This document shows, in pieces, positions 62,270 to 64,000 of a stretch of 64,000 nucleotides of DNA. The DNA is taken from NCBI GenBank assembly GCA_021848825.1, contig JAJZTQ010000001.1:124001-188000 (forward strand). The letters run 5' to 3'. Under the pieces are notes generated by a model. It did not search any database. It was not told the origin of the DNA and saw only the letters and a program-made list of their open reading frames with translations. Every line of letters starts with the position of its first letter. Position 1 is the first letter of the stretch. The position numbers and the translations under genes were made by a program. This stretch comes from Pseudomonadota bacterium. Its GTDB lineage: Bacteria; Pseudomonadota; Gammaproteobacteria; Burkholderiales; JABEVD01.

Positions 62270-64000
62270 ATGAATTTGGGAACAGCCTCGCTGAAGTTGT
62301 TGGGTGCCGCATTGGCGGCGATGGTCGCAGGCTCCGCACTGGCTGATGCGCCTTCGTCCGACCTCGCCCTGGTCAAGAAGGGCGAATATCTGGCTCACCT
62401 GGGCGACTGTGTTGCCTGTCATACTGCGCCTGGCGGCAAGCCGCTCGCCGGCGGGCTGGAAATGAAAACGCCCTTCGGTGTCATTCATTCCACCAATATC
62501 ACGCCGGACAAGGCGGACGGCATCGGCGCCTATACTTTCGAAGAGTTCGACCGCGCGATGCGGCGCGGCGTGGCGCGCGATGGCCACAATCTTTACCCGG
62601 CCATGCCCTATCCTTCATTCGCGAGAATCGCGCAGGATGACATGAGGGCCCTCTATGCCTATCTCATGCATGGCGTGGCGCCCGTATCCGAGCCCAACAA
62701 GCCCAATGACATGAAGTTCCCGTTCAATATCCGCCTGGGGCTCGCAGGCTGGAACATGGTCTTCCTGGATAAAGGCGCCTTCCGCTATGATCCTGCCCAC
62801 AGCCCGCAGTGGAATCGGGGCGCCTATATCGTCCAGGGTCTGGGTCACTGCGGTTCCTGCCATACGCCGCGCGGACTGGGTTTCGAGGAGAAGGCCATGA
62901 GCGATTCCGGCAGCGACGGCAGGTACTTCCTGGCAGGAGCGGATGTCGAGCACTGGCGCGCCGTCAATCTGCGCAATATCTGGACCGGCCCCGAGATCGC
63001 ACAGTTCCTGAAGACGGGTGAGAATAATCGCGGTACGGCCTACGGCGGCATGGCCGAAGTGGTCCACTTCAGCTCTCAGCACTTCACGCCTGGGGATCTG
63101 GCCGCGGTCGGCGAGTACATTCATTCGCTTTCACCCAATCCAGATGAAGCGCCGGGAGCTAACGCCGTGTCGGTGGACGTTGCACAAACCAGCAAGGAGA
63201 TCTATGCCACCCGCGGCGGCCTGGGCTATGTGCAGTTCTGCGCCACCTGCCACCAGAGCGACGGCAAGGGCGCGACCCGCTTCTTCCCCACGCTGGCAGG
63301 CAATACTTCCATCCAGGCAAACGATCCGGCTTCCCTCATCCACGTCATGCTGACGGGCTCCGCATCGCCTCAAACCCTCTCGTCCCCGCATGTTTTCTCG
63401 ATGCCTTCCTATTCCGTGCTGAATGACCAGGAACTCGCGGAAATCGCCACTTTCGTCCGGACGCACTGGGGCAACAAGGGAAGCCCTGTGACGGCGGAAG
63501 AGATTCACAAGATGCGAAAGGCTTTGGAACTGAAGCATGTTGAACCGCCGAAATTCAATCCGCCTCGTTATGCAGATATGCTGAAGAGCGCCAATGCAAG
63601 CCAGCTGATCTACGGCATGCAGCTGATGCGCGATACCAAGCGCCTGCTGCCGAACTATGTGGGAGGCGGACTGAACTGCGACAGCTGCCATATCAATGGC
63701 GGAACGATGGCGCTTGGCTCACCCTATGTCGGGGTCGCGGCCCAGTTTCCGAGCTACAATCCCCGCGCCGGCCGCATCATCGACTTCAAGGATCGCGTCA
63801 ATGGTTGCATGCTGCGTTCGATGGCAGGAAAACCGCTGGACAAGAACTCGAACGAGATGAACGCGATGATTGCCTACATGGACTGGATGCGAAATGGCTA
63901 TCAGATGAAGCAGAAGATCCCTGGCCGCGGCGTCGGGAAAATCAGCAAGAGCATCGTGCCCAACGCGGCGAACGGGAAGGAAGTCTACAATCATTCCTGC
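62270..64000 (+). CDS. Multiheme c-type cytochrome: tri-heme alcohol/gluconate-dehydrogenase-type region fused to TsdA-like region (truncated by window end)
   Basis: Uninterrupted 577-codon frame from ATG 62270 to the window edge: signal peptide MNLGTASLKLLGAALAAMVAGSALA; CVACH (62408), CGSCH (62849), CATCH (63239), CDSCH (63677); TsdA-like DFKDRVNGCMLRSMAGKPL; not in the ORF track because no stop lies in the window. Confidence 0.88.
   Translation, partial: MNLGTASLKLLGAALAAMVAGSALADAPSSDLALVKKGEYLAHLGDCVACHTAPGGKPLAGGLEMKTPFGVIHSTNITPDKADGIGAYTFEEFDRAMRRGVARDGHNLYPAMPYPSFARIAQDDMRALYAYLMHGVAPVSEPNKPNDMKFPFNIRLGLAGWNMVFLDKGAFRYDPAHSPQWNRGAYIVQGLGHCGSCHTPRGLGFEEKAMSDSGSDGRYFLAGADVEHWRAVNLRNIWTGPEIAQFLKTGENNRGTAYGGMAEVVHFSSQHFTPGDLAAVGEYIHSLSPNPDEAPGANAVSVDVAQTSKEIYATRGGLGYVQFCATCHQSDGKGATRFFPTLAGNTSIQANDPASLIHVMLTGSASPQTLSSPHVFSMPSYSVLNDQELAEIATFVRTHWGNKGSPVTAEEIHKMRKALELKHVEPPKFNPPRYADMLKSANASQLIYGMQLMRDTKRLLPNYVGGGLNCDSCHINGGTMALGSPYVGVAAQFPSYNPRAGRIIDFKDRVNGCMLRSMAGKPLDKNSNEMNAMIAYMDWMRNGYQMKQKIPGRGVGKISKSIVPNAANGKEVYNHSC

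Noticed and set aside
62243-63994. Minus-strand ORFs 62243-62587, 62615-63124, 63131-63691, 63719-63994
   Set aside because: All antisense to the open cytochrome frame, which has four heme motifs and a signal peptide

Overview
The window is a compact, GC-rich, mostly chromosomal segment, probably from a betaproteobacterium. Taxonomy is inferred from gene content only. No rRNA, tRNA, CRISPR array, transposase or prophage was recognised. From start to end it carries: the N-terminus of a chemotaxis receptor cut by the left edge; an OYE-type reductase divergent from an HTH-[2Fe-2S]-FNR fusion; a TCA block (mdh, sdhCDAB-sdhE, gltA, sucA, sucB, lpd); housekeeping genes (PHP phosphatase, YciO/Sua5, M50 protease, trpS, scpAB); a complete Alternative Complex III (ACIII) operon with ActB split in two; a cobalamin riboswitch with btuB-btuF; pyrG-kdsA-eno-ftsB; a Tat/DsrE-like protein plus orphan substrate-binding protein with a divergent LysR regulator; a molybdenum-cofactor cluster with a ModE-like operator; a subtilase with an IPTLxxWG-like C-terminus next to an exosortase-H-like gene and its membrane partner; GGDEF and EAL proteins; and an N-type F-ATPase operon that runs into a P-type H+-ATPase gene. 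At the right edge there is a large multiheme cytochrome (alcohol-dehydrogenase-type tri-heme region fused to a TsdA-like region). It is missing from the ORF track because it has no stop codon inside the window. The strongest leads are this cytochrome fusion, the exosortase triad, the N-ATPase operon lacking atpR and linked to a P-type ATPase, the DsrE/SBP/LysR module, and the unannotated leader region upstream of ACIII.
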